Part shown: in pieces, positions 33,691-43,859 of the stretch
Layout: every line of letters begins with the position of its first letter
Numbering within the stretch: position 1 is the first letter of the stretch
From: Phenylobacterium sp. SCN 70-31
GTDB lineage: Bacteria; Pseudomonadota; Alphaproteobacteria; Caulobacterales; Caulobacteraceae
Direction of reading: 5' to 3'
Assembly: GCF_001724605.1 (NCBI RefSeq)
Contig: NZ_MEEX01000009.1
Location: 5,757-69,756, forward strand
Length of the DNA stretch: 64,000 bases
Translations under genes and position numbers: made by a program
The notes under the pieces: generated by a model
What the model saw: the letters and a program-made list of their open reading frames with translations, nothing else
What the model was told of the DNA's origin: nothing
The model's database searches: none

Positions 33691-35121
33691 ATGACCTTCA
33701 CCGACAATCTGGCGCTGGCCGTTCCCGAGATCGTCCTGGCCCTCGGCTCCCTGGGCCTGCTGGTCGTGGGCGCCTTCGCGCCGAAGCAGACCCGGCTGGT
33801 GGGCGGCGGCGCGGTGCTGGTGCTGCTGGCGGCCGCCGTGGCCGCGGCGACGCAGCCGTTCGGCGAAGCATTCGGCGGCGGGCTGATCTCGGACGCCGCG
33901 GCCACCTTCGCCAAGGTGGCGATCTATCTGGCCTCGGCCGTGGCGATCCCCCTTGGCCTGCCCTGGTTCGAACGGCGCGGCGTGCGGGTGTTCGAGTTCC
34001 CGGTGCTGGTGCTGCTGGCCGCGCTGGGGATGGGCATGATGGCCTCGTCCGGCGATCTGATCTCGCTGTACGTGGGCGTCGAGCTGTCGTCGCTGTCGCT
34101 CTACGTCCTGGCGGCGATGCACCGCGAAAGCCCCAAGGCGTCGGAAGCGGGCCTGAAGTATTTCGTCCTGGGAGCTCTCTCGTCGGGGATGCTGCTGTAC
34201 GGCGCCAGCCTCGTCTATGGCTTCTCGGGCTCGACGCTGTACTCCGAGATCGCCGCGGCCGCCGGTTCGGGCGCCGACACCGGCCTTCTGTTCGGCCTGG
34301 TCTTCCTGATCTGCGGCCTGGCGTTCAAGGTCTCGGCGGCGCCGTTCCACATGTGGACGCCGGACGTCTACGAGGGCGCGCCGACGCCCGTGGTCGCGTT
34401 CTTCGCCGCGGCGCCCAAGCTGGCCGCGATGGTGCTGTTCGCCCGCGTGCTGGCCGACGGCTTCGCCGGGGCGGCCGACCAGTGGCAGCAGGTGCTGGTG
34501 GTCCTGGCCCTCATCTCGGTGGCGGTCGGCGCCTTCGGCGGGCTGGTGCAGAAGAACCTGAAGCGCCTGTGGGCCTACTCGTCGATCGCCAACGTGGGCT
34601 ACGCGGTGCTGGGCCTCTCGTCGGGCACGTCGGACGGCGTGCAGGCGATGCTGATGTTCATGATCCTCTACATGATCGACGTGACGGGCTTCTTCGCCTG
34701 CCTCGCGGCGCTGTCGCGCGACGGCCGGCCGATGGAGACGATCGACGACATGGCGGGCCTGATCAAGGAACGCCCGGGCCTGGCGCTGGCCATGACCGTC
34801 TTCGCGCTGTCGGCGCTGGGCCTGCCGCCGTTCTCGGGCTTCTGGGCCAAGGTCTTCGTGTTCAAGGCGGCGATCGACGCCGGGCTCTGGGTGGCGGCGG
34901 TGATCGGCCTCGTGGGGTCGGTCGTGGCGGCCTTTTACTACCTGCGGCTCATCAAGGTGATGTGGTTCGACAGCAGCCCCGGCGCCACCGACAAGCCGCC
35001 GGTCGAGGCGCGCGCCATCGCGGCGGTGACGGCGATCTTCGCCTTCCCGGTCGTGCTGGTGGCCCTGGCCTGGCTGACCCCTCTGGCCCAGCGCGCGGCG
35101 CTGTCGCTGGGTCTGGCCTAG
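33691..35121 (+). CDS. nuoN: NADH-quinone oxidoreductase subunit N
   Basis: A 476-residue ND2-type antiporter-like subunit with about 14 TM helices. LISLYVGVELSSLSLYVLAA, KVSAAPFHMWTPDVYEGAPT and LWAYSSIANVG are characteristic. It is the last complex I gene; birA follows after only 3 nt, so the transcript probably continues. Confidence 0.98.
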   Translation: MTFTDNLALAVPEIVLALGSLGLLVVGAFAPKQTRLVGGGAVLVLLAAAVAAATQPFGEAFGGGLISDAAATFAKVAIYLASAVAIPLGLPWFERRGVRVFEFPVLVLLAALGMGMMASSGDLISLYVGVELSSLSLYVLAAMHRESPKASEAGLKYFVLGALSSGMLLYGASLVYGFSGSTLYSEIAAAAGSGADTGLLFGLVFLICGLAFKVSAAPFHMWTPDVYEGAPTPVVAFFAAAPKLAAMVLFARVLADGFAGAADQWQQVLVVLALISVAVGAFGGLVQKNLKRLWAYSSIANVGYAVLGLSSGTSDGVQAMLMFMILYMIDVTGFFACLAALSRDGRPMETIDDMAGLIKERPGLALAMTVFALSALGLPPFSGFWAKVFVFKAAIDAGLWVAAVIGLVGSVVAAFYYLRLIKVMWFDSSPGATDKPPVEARAIAAVTAIFAFPVVLVALAWLTPLAQRAALSLGLA

Positions 35122-35124
35122 GGC

Positions 35125-35865
35125 TTGGCCGCGACCCCGCCCATCGAGGCCTACGAGGAACTCGACTCCACCAACGCCGAGGCGAGACGTCGCGGCGAGG
35201 CGGGCGAGGGCGGCCCCGTCTGGATCACCGCCGCCGTGCAGACCGCCGGGCGCGGACGTCGGGGGCGGGCGTGGTCGACGCGGCGCGGCAACCTGGCGGC
35301 CACGCTGCTGACCACCACCGACCGGCCGCCGGGCGAAGCGGCGCAGCTCTCGTTCGTGGCGGCGCTGGCGGCGTGCGACCTGGCCGACACCTGCCTGGGA
35401 TCGGGCGCGGCGCGGCTGAAGTGGCCCAACGACGTGCTGATCCACGGGCGCAAGGCCGTGGGCATCCTGGTGGAATCCGGCACGCGTCCGGACGGGCGGC
35501 TGTGGCTGGCCGTCGGGATCGGGGTGAATCTGGCGCATGCGCCCACCGACGTCGAGCGTCCCGCGACGGCGTTCGCCGACCATATGGCGGGGCCGCCGCC
35601 GACCCCACGCGCGGCGCTGGACGTCCTGGCGCCGGCCTTCGAGCGCTGGCGGGTCGCGTGGACCACGCAGGGGTTCGCACCGATCGCCACGGGCTGGTCG
35701 GAGCGGGCCACGGGCCTGGGGCGGCCGTGCGAGGCGCGGCTGCCGAACCGGACCCTGCGGGGCGTCGCCGAGGGCCTGGACGCCGATGGGGCGCTGCGGC
35801 TGCGTCTGGACGACGGCGGGCTGGAGCGGATAACCGCCGGCGACGTGTTCTTCGGGGAGGCGTGA
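35125..35865 (+). CDS. birA: Biotin-[acetyl-CoA-carboxylase] ligase
   Basis: A 246-residue monofunctional BirA that attaches biotin to the carboxylase carrier protein. It starts at TTG. The N terminus [14 protein letters not shown] contains the substrate loop, then GRGRRGRAW (biotinyl-AMP-binding) and [20 protein letters not shown]. No N-terminal DNA-binding domain, so it is a ligase only. Lies 3 nt after nuoN and 1 nt before coaX. Confidence 0.92.
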   Translation: MAATPPIEAYEELDSTNAEARRRGEAGEGGPVWITAAVQTAGRGRRGRAWSTRRGNLAATLLTTTDRPPGEAAQLSFVAALAACDLADTCLGSGAARLKWPNDVLIHGRKAVGILVESGTRPDGRLWLAVGIGVNLAHAPTDVERPATAFADHMAGPPPTPRAALDVLAPAFERWRVAWTTQGFAPIATGWSERATGLGRPCEARLPNRTLRGVAEGLDADGALRLRLDDGGLERITAGDVFFGEA

Positions 35866-35866
35866 G

Positions 35867-36640
35867 ATGCTGCTGGCCATCGAGCAGGGCAACACCAACA
35901 CCTTGTTCGCCGTGCATGACGGCGAACGGTGGACGTCGCAGTGGCGCGCCGGCACGGACTCCACGCGGACGGCCGACGAGTACGCCGTCTGGCTGTCGCA
36001 GCTCCTGGGCATGGCCGGCCTGGCGCTGGGGGCCTTCGACGCCTGCATCATTTCGAGCGTGGTCCCGCAGTCGATCTTCAACCTGCGCAACCTGGCGCGG
36101 CGCTATCTGCACGTGGAACCGCTGGTGATCGGCGAGAACGTGGACCTGGGCATTCCCGTGCGGATCGACAAGCCGTCCGAGGCCGGCGCCGACCGGCTGG
36201 TGAACGCGGTGGGCGCGCATGCGGCCTATCCCGGCGCCCTGATCGTCATCGACAGCGGCACGGCGACCACCTTCGACATCATCGCCGCGGACGGCGGGTT
36301 CGAGGGCGGGGTGATCGCGCCGGGGATCAACCTGTCGATGGAGGCGCTGCACTCGGCGGCCGCCAAGCTGCCGCGGGTGGCGATCCAGAAGCCGCAGCGG
36401 GTGGTCGGCACCGACACGGTGGGCGCCATGCAGTCGGGCGTGTTCTGGGGCTATATCGCCCTGATCGAAGGCCTGATCTCGCGGATCAAGGCCGAACGCG
36501 CCGAACCCCTGACCGTCGTCGCGACCGGCGGGGTCGCCTCGCTGTTCCACGGCGCGACGACGAGCATCGATCACTTCGACTCCGACCTGACCATCCGTGG
36601 CATGCTGGAGATCTGGCGGCGGAACACAAAGAAGGCCTGA
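35867..36640 (+). CDS. coaX: Type III pantothenate kinase
   Basis: A 257-residue CoaX that phosphorylates pantothenate in the first step of CoA synthesis. The N-terminal ATP loop reads [15 protein letters not shown]; Glu stands where many homologues have Asp. [23 protein letters not shown] and TGGVASLF are the other family motifs. GGGGAGG lies upstream. Its last base is the first base of the rnj ATG. Confidence 0.95.
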   Translation: MLLAIEQGNTNTLFAVHDGERWTSQWRAGTDSTRTADEYAVWLSQLLGMAGLALGAFDACIISSVVPQSIFNLRNLARRYLHVEPLVIGENVDLGIPVRIDKPSEAGADRLVNAVGAHAAYPGALIVIDSGTATTFDIIAADGGFEGGVIAPGINLSMEALHSAAAKLPRVAIQKPQRVVGTDTVGAMQSGVFWGYIALIEGLISRIKAERAEPLTVVATGGVASLFHGATTSIDHFDSDLTIRGMLEIWRRNTKKA

Positions 36641-38319
36641 TGGCGAAATCCAGAGACGACGAACTCGTCTTCCTGCCCCTGGGCGGGTCGAACGAGATCG
36701 GGATGAACTTCAATCTGTACGGCTTCGGCCCGGCGCACGACCGCAGGTGGATCGTGGTCGACCTGGGCGTGACGTTCGGGGACCAGACCACGCCGGGCGT
36801 CGAGGTGATCCTGCCCGATCCGACGTTCATCGAGGACTACGCCGACCGCGTCCTGGGGATCGTGCTGACCCATGCGCACGAGGACCACATCGGCGCGGTC
36901 GCCTGGCTTTGGCCCAGGCTGAGGGCGCCGATCTATGCGACGCCGTTCACGGCGTTCATCCTGCGCGAGAAGCTGCGCGAGGCCGATCTGCTGGACGAGG
37001 TGGAGATCACCGAGGTTCCGCTGGGCGGGCGTATCGAGCTGGGTCCGTTCACGCTGGACCTCATCACGCTGACGCACTCCATTCCCGAGCCCAACGGGCT
37101 GGCGATCAAGACGCCGCTGGGGACGATCCTGCACACGGGCGACTGGAAGATCGATCCCGACCCGCTGCTGGGCGACGTGACCGACGCGGCGGCGATCCGC
37201 AAGCTGGGCGACGAGGGCGTGCTGGCGATGGTGTGCGACAGCACCAACGTGTTCGTGGACGGCCATGCCGGGTCCGAGGCCGATGTGCGCGAGGCGATGA
37301 CCGCGCTCATCGGCGGCCTGAAGGGCAAGGTGGCGGTGGCCTGCTTCGCCTCGAACGTGGCGCGCATGGACAGCGTGATCCGCGCGGCCGAGGCGGCGGG
37401 GCGCCGCGTCTGCCTCGCCGGCCGCTCGATGCACCGGATGGCGGCGGCGGCGAAGTCGGTCGGGCTGATGCAGGACATCCAGCCCTTCCTGGACGACACC
37501 GAGGCCAAGCATCTGCCCGAGAACGCCGTCCTCTATCTCTGCACCGGCAGCCAGGGCGAGCCGCGGGCCGCCCTGGCCCGCATCGCCGAGGGCACCCATC
37601 CGCACGTGAAGCTGGCGTCCGGCGACAGCGTGGTCTTCTCCAGCCGGGTGATCCCGGGCAATGAGATCCCGATCCGCAATCTGCAGAACAAGCTGACCGA
37701 GCGCGGCGTGCGGCTCTACACCGAGCGCGACCATCCGGGCATCCACGTCTCGGGCCACCCGTGCCGCGACGAACTGGCCGAAATGTACCGCTGGGCGCGA
37801 CCCGAGATCGCGGTGCCGACGCACGGCGAGCGCCGGCACCTGATGGAGCACGCGGCCTTCGCGCGCGACCTCCAGGTGCCGCAGCAGGTGACGCCCCGCA
37901 ACGGCGACCTCGTGCGCCTGGCCCCCGGGCGCGCCGAGGTGATCGACGAGGTGCCCGCCGGCCGGCTGTTCGTAGACGCCGGCGTGCTGACGCCCGAGAA
38001 CGGCGATGCGCTGCGCGAGCGCCGCCATGCCGCCTACAACGGGATGATTGCGGTCTCGGTGGCGCTGGACGGCCGCAGCCGGATCGTCAGCGGGCCGCAG
38101 GTGCGCGTGCTGGGGCTGCCCGCCGACGGCGAGAACGCGCTGGACGACATCCTCGACGACCTGGCCGACGAGGCCGAGCAGGCGCTCAAGCGCCTGAAGG
38201 GCGAGGACCGGGATCTCGACGACACCATCGAGACCATGATCACCCGGGCGGTGAAGAAGGCCAGCCAGCGCATCTGGGGCAAGCGGCCCGTGGTGGAGAC
38301 GACGGTGCTCAGGATCTGA
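36640..38319 (+). CDS. rnj: Ribonuclease J
   Basis: A 559-residue metallo-beta-lactamase/beta-CASP ribonuclease. The zinc motif THAHEDHIG supplies HxHxDH, with further ligands in LTLTHSIPEPNG and HTGDWKID. The beta-CASP core has CDSTNVFVDGHAGSE and TGSQGEPRAALARIA, and a C-terminal helical domain follows. It degrades and processes RNA with 5'-exonuclease activity. It overlaps coaX by one base. Its 3' end overlaps the convergent aldo/keto reductase gene by 11 nt. Confidence 0.96.
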   Translation: MAKSRDDELVFLPLGGSNEIGMNFNLYGFGPAHDRRWIVVDLGVTFGDQTTPGVEVILPDPTFIEDYADRVLGIVLTHAHEDHIGAVAWLWPRLRAPIYATPFTAFILREKLREADLLDEVEITEVPLGGRIELGPFTLDLITLTHSIPEPNGLAIKTPLGTILHTGDWKIDPDPLLGDVTDAAAIRKLGDEGVLAMVCDSTNVFVDGHAGSEADVREAMTALIGGLKGKVAVACFASNVARMDSVIRAAEAAGRRVCLAGRSMHRMAAAAKSVGLMQDIQPFLDDTEAKHLPENAVLYLCTGSQGEPRAALARIAEGTHPHVKLASGDSVVFSSRVIPGNEIPIRNLQNKLTERGVRLYTERDHPGIHVSGHPCRDELAEMYRWARPEIAVPTHGERRHLMEHAAFARDLQVPQQVTPRNGDLVRLAPGRAEVIDEVPAGRLFVDAGVLTPENGDALRERRHAAYNGMIAVSVALDGRSRIVSGPQVRVLGLPADGENALDDILDDLADEAEQALKRLKGEDRDLDDTIETMITRAVKKASQRIWGKRPVVETTVLRI

Positions 38320-39286
38320 CCGCCAGTCCCAGGCCGTCGATCTCGGCCATCTCGGCGGCGCTGTAGGGTCCGTCGGTCTCGGCGGCGACGCACATGGCCA
38401 GTTCCGCGCGGTTCTTCACGCCCAGCACCAGGGTGTCGTAGTCGGGCAGGCTGAGGGCGTAGCGGTGGGCCACATAGGCCGGGTCCTGTCCCCAGCGGGC
38501 GCAGAGGGCGCGGAAGGATGCGGCGCGGTCGTAGTCGGCGCGGTCGGGGCTGTTGGGCGAGAGGTCCCGGTCCACGGCGGCGGTGAGCGCGCCGGCCTGT
38601 ACCGCGCGTATGCCCATCACGCCCACGCCGCGGGCCTGCGCCGCGGCGGCGATCTCGCGCGGGCGCGCCGGTTCGGCGTAGCGCCTCAGCGCGCCGGCGC
38701 TGTCCATGAGGTTGGAGATCACCTGCACGGCGTCGGGCCGGGGCGCATGGTCCAGCGCGGCGAGCACGGCGGTCGGTACGCCGATGCCGGTGATCCCCCA
38801 CGCGCCGATGCGGCCCTGGGCCTTCAGCCGCTCCATCGCCGGGACCACCTCGGCCTCGTAGATCGACAGGGCGGTGGAGAACCGGTCCTTGGCGTCGTCG
38901 CCGTGGGCGTAGGCGAAGCCGTCGGCATGCAGGTTGGAATGCAGGAAGAAGAGGTCGATGCGCGGAAGGCGCATGGCCTCCAGGCTGGCCTCGAGCGAGC
39001 GGACGAGGCGCTCGCTCACCTCGTGCGGCGCCGGCGAGCCCAACTGGTGCTTGCTGGTGAACTTCAGATGCGCCGGCGGGCGGCCGCCGAACGCCTCGCC
39101 CAGGACCGACTCGGCGTCCCGGTACATGGGCGCGCAGTCCATGACGGTGACGCCGGCGTCCACGGCGGCGCGGACGGTGGCGAGGGCTTCCTCGCGGGTG
39201 GTCTGGCCCCAGACCTGGCCCAGCCCGCCGCCGCCCAGCGCCAGTCGGCTCACCTCGCCCACGGCTCCCAGTTTCCCCGTCCGCAT
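38309..39286 (-). CDS. Aldo/keto reductase
   Basis: A 325-residue TIM-barrel oxidoreductase. The family catalytic tetrad is visible: Asp and Tyr in MDCAPMYRDAES, Lys in FTSKHQLG, and His in LFFLHSNLH. It reduces aldehydes or ketones with NADPH; substrate unknown. The start ATG (complement of 39284-39286) has GGGAGG 6 nt upstream. Tail-to-tail overlap of 11 nt with rnj means the mRNAs share complementary ends. Confidence 0.88.
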   Translation of the reverse strand: MRTGKLGAVGEVSRLALGGGGLGQVWGQTTREEALATVRAAVDAGVTVMDCAPMYRDAESVLGEAFGGRPPAHLKFTSKHQLGSPAPHEVSERLVRSLEASLEAMRLPRIDLFFLHSNLHADGFAYAHGDDAKDRFSTALSIYEAEVVPAMERLKAQGRIGAWGITGIGVPTAVLAALDHAPRPDAVQVISNLMDSAGALRRYAEPARPREIAAAAQARGVGVMGIRAVQAGALTAAVDRDLSPNSPDRADYDRAASFRALCARWGQDPAYVAHRYALSLPDYDTLVLGVKNRAELAMCVAAETDGPYSAAEMAEIDGLGLAVRS

Positions 39287-39447
39287 GCCCGTCCTCCCGT
39301 CTTGCGCGACGCTATCACAGCCAGGCCGCTTGCGACGGCTTCGAAGGGCGGCTTTGATGTCGCCGACCCGACGCGGGAAGCGCGCGGGCAGAGACTCGAT
39401 CAAACAGAGACTCGAACAAGCTAAGAGACAGGGGAGGCCGGCTGCGC

Positions 39448-41694
39448 ATGTCCGCGTACAGGGGCGTTCGAATCGTCGACTTCACGCAGGGCGTGGCCGG
39501 GCCCATGGCCGGCATGCTCCTGGGCGACCTGGAAGCCGAGATCGTCAAGGTGGAGCCGCCCGGCGGCGACCGGGCGCAGAAGTTGGCCGGCTACCAGACC
39601 TGGAACCGCAACAAGCAGGTGCTGACCCTGGATCTCGCCGACTCCGACGGGCTGGCGACCGCGCGGACGCTGATCGCCGGCGCGGACGTGGTGGTGTTCG
39701 ACCATGCGCCGGGGCGCCTGGAGGCGCTGGGGCTGGATGCGGAGACGCTGACCGCGGCGCATCCGGGACTGGTCCACGCCTGGATGCCGCCGTACGGGAC
39801 CACGGGCGACTGGAGCGATCTGCCGCCGCACCATCTGCTGCTGTCCGGCCTGACGGGCTTCGCCTTCCGCCAGGGCGCGTGGAGCGACCAGCCGGTGCAT
39901 CTGACGCTGCCGATCGCCTGGTACGCGCAGGCCGTGCTCGGCGCAGGCGCCATCGGGGCGGCGCTGTTCGAGCGCACCCGCAGCGGGCGGGGGCAGGGGC
40001 TGGTCGTCACCGGACTGCACGGCGCGGCCGAGGCGGCGCCGCCGGCCAAGGTCTTCGTCGAAGAACCGCTGCCCCGTCCCGTGCCGCCGGGCGGCAATCC
40101 GCGCTACCGGCTCTATCAGTGCGCGGACGGGGAATGGTTCTTCCTGGGCACCCTGTTCAACAACTTCTATCGCAAGGCCTTCGAGGTGCTGGGCCTGGAG
40201 GACGCTTTCGATGCGCTCGAGGCCGACATGCTGGCGGCGCGCGACCTGCTGGAAGGCATGTTCCTCACGCGGACGCGGGACGAATGGCTGGAGGCGCTGC
40301 GGGCCAACGACGTGCCGTGCGCCCCCACCGGTCGCCGGGAAGCCTGGTTCGCGAGCGAGGTTGTGCGCGACGCCGGCCTGAGGCTGGAACTGACGCATCC
40401 GGCTCTGGGGACGGTGGCGACGCCCGCGCCCTCGGTGAAGTTCGCGACGACACCCGCGTGGGTGCGCGGGCTTCCGCAGCCCGTCGCCGACCCGCCGGCC
40501 TGGCCCCCGCGGACGGCGTCGACGTCCGATGCGCCCACGTCCGCCGCTTCGGGCCGCGGCGGGCCGCTGGCCGGCGTGAAGGTGCTGAACCTGGGGACGG
40601 TGATCGCCGGCGCCTACGCAGGCACGATCCTGACGCAGCTCGGCGCCGACGTGGTCAAGATCGAGCCGCGGGAGGGCGATCCCTTCCGGTCGGACGGCTC
40701 GCAGTTCATGGTCTACAACCGCGGCAACCGGGCGTTGGGGCTGGATCTCAAGACGCCGCAGGCGCGGGCGCTGTTCCTGGACCTGGTCCGGCAGGCCGAC
40801 GTAGTGATCGACAACTATCGTCTGGGCGTGCGGGCGCGGCTGGGCATCGACTACCCGGCGCTGAAGGCCGCCAATCCCCGGATCATCTCGTGCTCGATCA
40901 ACGCCTATGGCGAGAGCGGCCCGCGGGCGGCGCTGCCGGGGTTCGATCCGCTGCTCCAGGCCGAGGGCGGTATGATGGCGGGGCAGGGCGGCGCGGGCGA
41001 CCCGGTGCTCTACACCATCGCCGTCAACGACGTCGCCACGGCGGCTACGGTGGCGGGGGCGGTGATCGCGGCCCTGAACGCGCGCGAGCGGACCGGCGAG
41101 GGCCAGGAGGTGCTGACCAGCCTGATGGCCCAGAGCCTGCTGTTCCAGAGCGGCGAGGTGACCGCCTACGACGGCCGGCCGCCGAACGTGGAGGGCGACG
41201 TGGACTGTATCGGGGTCTCGGCGCTGCACCGCTTCTATGCCTGCGCCGACGGCTGGATCGGGCTGGTGGCCGAGACGGCCGCCGAAGCCCGTGCGCTGGG
41301 CGGCGTGCTGGGGCTGGAGCTGGGCGCCTCGGCCCTGGACGAACCCAGAGACGGGGCGCTGGCCGACAGCATCGCCGCGGCCCTGGCGGCGCGCCCGCGC
41401 GACGAGGCGCTGGCGGCGGTGCGGGCGGCGGGCGTGGCCGCTGCGCCGGCGATCCGCGGCCCCGAGGCCCTGGAGGACGCGTTCCTGGCCCAGAACGGCT
41501 TCGTGGAGGCCTGGACCCATCCCCGGCTCGGGCCGGCGATCAGCACCCGGGCGCTGTCGGCCTTCTCGCGGACGCCGACGGGCTTCTCGCGCCCCACCCC
41601 GGACCTGGGCGAGCATTCCGCGGAGATCCTGGCCGAATATGGCGTGCCGGCCGACCGGATCGCCGAACTGATGGCGCAGGGGGCGGTGTTCTGA
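39448..41694 (+). CDS. Class III CoA-transferase (CaiB/BaiF), two fused domains
   Basis: A 748-residue fusion of two CaiB/BaiF family III CoA-transferase domains. Domain 1 spans 1-370 (GVRIVDFTQGVAGPMAGMLL near its start); domain 2 spans 380-748 (GVKVLNLGTVIAGAYAGTIL, then INAYGESGP). The catalytic Asp that forms the anhydride intermediate aligns to Asp528 in domain 2 (IAVNDVATA) but to Trp158 in domain 1 (LPIAWYAQA). Domain 1 is therefore probably inactive and structural. Family members move CoA between organic acids; the substrate is unknown. GGGGAGG lies upstream of the ATG. Confidence 0.88.
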   Translation: MSAYRGVRIVDFTQGVAGPMAGMLLGDLEAEIVKVEPPGGDRAQKLAGYQTWNRNKQVLTLDLADSDGLATARTLIAGADVVVFDHAPGRLEALGLDAETLTAAHPGLVHAWMPPYGTTGDWSDLPPHHLLLSGLTGFAFRQGAWSDQPVHLTLPIAWYAQAVLGAGAIGAALFERTRSGRGQGLVVTGLHGAAEAAPPAKVFVEEPLPRPVPPGGNPRYRLYQCADGEWFFLGTLFNNFYRKAFEVLGLEDAFDALEADMLAARDLLEGMFLTRTRDEWLEALRANDVPCAPTGRREAWFASEVVRDAGLRLELTHPALGTVATPAPSVKFATTPAWVRGLPQPVADPPAWPPRTASTSDAPTSAASGRGGPLAGVKVLNLGTVIAGAYAGTILTQLGADVVKIEPREGDPFRSDGSQFMVYNRGNRALGLDLKTPQARALFLDLVRQADVVIDNYRLGVRARLGIDYPALKAANPRIISCSINAYGESGPRAALPGFDPLLQAEGGMMAGQGGAGDPVLYTIAVNDVATAATVAGAVIAALNARERTGEGQEVLTSLMAQSLLFQSGEVTAYDGRPPNVEGDVDCIGVSALHRFYACADGWIGLVAETAAEARALGGVLGLELGASALDEPRDGALADSIAAALAARPRDEALAAVRAAGVAAAPAIRGPEALEDAFLAQNGFVEAWTHPRLGPAISTRALSAFSRTPTGFSRPTPDLGEHSAEILAEYGVPADRIAELMAQGAVF

Positions 41695-41763
41695 CGCGGC
41701 GCGCGGCGTTTCGTGCCGCAAGGTGATCTCGCCCCGGCGCGCGAGGCGGCGTATAGGCGGGGC

Positions 41764-42186
41764 ATGATCGGGAAACTGAACCACGTGGGCGTCGCCACGC
41801 CCTCCATCGAACAGTCGGTCGCGCTGTACCGCGACGTGCTGGGCGCCACCAGGATCGGCGAGAAGTTCGCCCTGCCCGAACAGGGCGTGTGGGTCTGCTT
41901 CGTGGACCTGCCGAACAGCCAGATCGAACTGATCGAACCGCACGGCGACGCCTCGCCGCTGAAGGGCTTCCTCGAGAAGAACCCGGCCGGCGGCCAGCAT
42001 CACATCTGCTTCGAAGTGGCCGACATCGAGGCGGCGCGCGACGACATGGTGGCCAAGGGCGCCACGGTGCTGAACGGCGGCAAGCCGCGGATCGGCGCCC
42101 ACGGGACGCCGGTGATCTTCGTGCATCCCAAGAACATGGGCGGCGTGCTGGTCGAGCTGATGGAAACACCGAAAGAGGCGCACTGA
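41764..42186 (+). CDS. mce: Methylmalonyl-CoA epimerase
   Basis: A 140-residue VOC-superfamily protein. KLNHVGVATPSIEQSVALYR opens the first beta-alpha-beta-beta-beta module, and GGQHHICFEVADIEAA opens the second. Metal ligands are His7, a Glu in IELIEP, the His in QHHI and a C-terminal Glu in VELMET. It interconverts (R)- and (S)-methylmalonyl-CoA in propionate metabolism. Its TGA overlaps the next ATG. Confidence 0.93.
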   Translation: MIGKLNHVGVATPSIEQSVALYRDVLGATRIGEKFALPEQGVWVCFVDLPNSQIELIEPHGDASPLKGFLEKNPAGGQHHICFEVADIEAARDDMVAKGATVLNGGKPRIGAHGTPVIFVHPKNMGGVLVELMETPKEAH

Positions 42187-42446
42187 TGGGCCCGTTCACC
42201 TCCATCGCCGTCTTCCTGACGATCTGGTGGACGGTGCTGTTCGCCGTGCTGCCGTTCGGGGTGCAGTCGCATGCCGAGGCCGGGATCGACAGGGGCGACG
42301 GCGGGGATCCGGGCGCGCCGGTGGACCCCAAGCTGAAGCAGAAGTTCCTGATCACCACGGGGATTGCGGCGGTGATCTTCGCCATCCTCTGGGTGGTGCT
42401 GTGGCTGGACCTGATCAAGCTGCCGCCGCTGCCGCGGACGCACTGA
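42186..42446 (+). CDS. DUF1467 small membrane protein
   Basis: An 86-residue protein with two TM helices. The N-terminal helix has IAVFLTIWWTVLFAVLPFGVQ. A polar loop (DPKLKQKF) and a second helix with AILWVVLWLDLIKLPPLP follow. This matches the DUF1467 family found next to proS in alphaproteobacteria. Function unknown. Overlaps mce by one base. Confidence 0.88.
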   Translation: MGPFTSIAVFLTIWWTVLFAVLPFGVQSHAEAGIDRGDGGDPGAPVDPKLKQKFLITTGIAAVIFAILWVVLWLDLIKLPPLPRTH

Positions 42447-42542
42447 GCCGGGGCGGCGGGAACCGGCGCCGTCGCCTCATCGTTGCCAACGTTCGCGCGG
42501 CAAGGCTATCAGGGCGCCTTCGCCTGATCTGACGGAAACACC

Positions 42543-43859
42543 ATGCGCCTTTCGCGATACTTCATGCCCACGCTTCGCGAGGCGCCCGCCGACGCCCAGA
42601 TCGTGTCGCACCAGCTCATGCTCCGCGCCGGCCTGATCCGCCAGGAGGCGGCGGGCATCTATGCGTGGCTGCCGCTGGGCCTGAAGGTCCTGAAGAAGAT
42701 CGAGCAGATCGTGCGCGAGGAGATGAACCGCGCCGGCGCCGTCGAGATCCTGATGCCCACGCTGCAGCTCGCCGACCTGTGGCGGGAGAGCGGCCGGTAC
42801 GACGACTACGGCGAGGAGATGCTGCGCATCAAGGATCGCCACGAGCGCGACCTGCTGTACGGCCCCACGGCGGAAGAGGTCGTGACCGACATCTTCCGGA
42901 GCTACATCAAATCCTACAAGGATTTGCCGAAGAATCTTTACAACATCCAATGGAAGTTCCGCGACGAGCGCCGGCCCCGGTTCGGGGTGATGCGCGGGCG
43001 CGAGTTCCTGATGAAGGACGCCTACAGCTTCGACATCGACGAGGCGGCGGCGCGGCGCGCCTACAACCGGATGTTCCTGGCCTACCTCAACATCTATTCG
43101 CGCCTGGGCCTGCAGGCGATTCCGGTGCGGGCCGACACGGGCCCCATCGGCGGCGACCTGAGCCACGAATTCATCATCCTGGCCGAGACCGGGGAGAGCC
43201 AGGTCTTCGCCCACCGCGATCTGGTGGAGATGGGCGCGCCCGGCCCCGACATCGACTGGGACGGCGATCTCCAGCCGCTCGTGGAGAAGCGCACGGCGCT
43301 CTACGCCGCATCCGACGAGATGCACGACGAGGCCGCCTACGGCGCCCTGCCCGAGGACAAGCGGATGACGGCCCGCGGCATCGAGGTGGGTCACATCTTC
43401 TACTTCGGCGAGAAGTATTCGGCGCCGATGGGCGCGAAGGTGACGGGCCCCGACGGCAAGGACGTGGCCGTCCAGATGGGGTCGTACGGCGTGGGCGTCT
43501 CGCGGCTCGTGGGCGCCATCATCGAGGCCAGCCACGACGACGGCGGCATCATCTGGCCCGACAGCGTGGCGCCCTTCGGCGCCGCGGTGCTGAACCTGCG
43601 CGCCGGCGATGCGGGCTGCGACGCCGCGTGCGAGACGGCCTACAAGGCGCTGTCCGAGGCGGGGATCGATCCGCTCTACGACGACCGCGACGACCGGCCG
43701 GGGGCGAAGTTCGCGGCCACCGACCTCGTGGGCATCCCCTGGCAGCTCATCGTCGGCCCCAAGGGCGTGGCCGAGGGCGTGGTCGAGCTGAAGCGCCGCG
43801 GCACGGGCGAGCGCCAGACGCTGCCGCTCGACGCGGCGATCAAGGCCATCACGGGTTGA
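42543..43859 (+). CDS. proS: Prolyl-tRNA synthetase (short bacterial type)
   Basis: A 438-residue class II synthetase. Class II motifs include the motif 2 region [25 protein letters not shown] (quoted here as [10 protein letters not shown] and KDAYSFD) and [14 protein letters not shown]. It lacks the editing insertion of long bacterial ProRS (about 570 residues), as usual in alphaproteobacteria. Makes prolyl-tRNA. The stop overlaps a TTG that likely starts lolC. Confidence 0.97.
   Translation: MRLSRYFMPTLREAPADAQIVSHQLMLRAGLIRQEAAGIYAWLPLGLKVLKKIEQIVREEMNRAGAVEILMPTLQLADLWRESGRYDDYGEEMLRIKDRHERDLLYGPTAEEVVTDIFRSYIKSYKDLPKNLYNIQWKFRDERRPRFGVMRGREFLMKDAYSFDIDEAAARRAYNRMFLAYLNIYSRLGLQAIPVRADTGPIGGDLSHEFIILAETGESQVFAHRDLVEMGAPGPDIDWDGDLQPLVEKRTALYAASDEMHDEAAYGALPEDKRMTARGIEVGHIFYFGEKYSAPMGAKVTGPDGKDVAVQMGSYGVGVSRLVGAIIEASHDDGGIIWPDSVAPFGAAVLNLRAGDAGCDAACETAYKALSEAGIDPLYDDRDDRPGAKFAATDLVGIPWQLIVGPKGVAEGVVELKRRGTGERQTLPLDAAIKAITG

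Noticed and set aside
29971..36090. A very long open frame (over 2000 codons) on the minus strand opposite nuoL-nuoM-nuoN-birA
   Set aside because: It is a mirror of high-GC codon bias. The product is His/Arg/Gln-rich low-complexity sequence with no domain, and the plus strand genes are certain.
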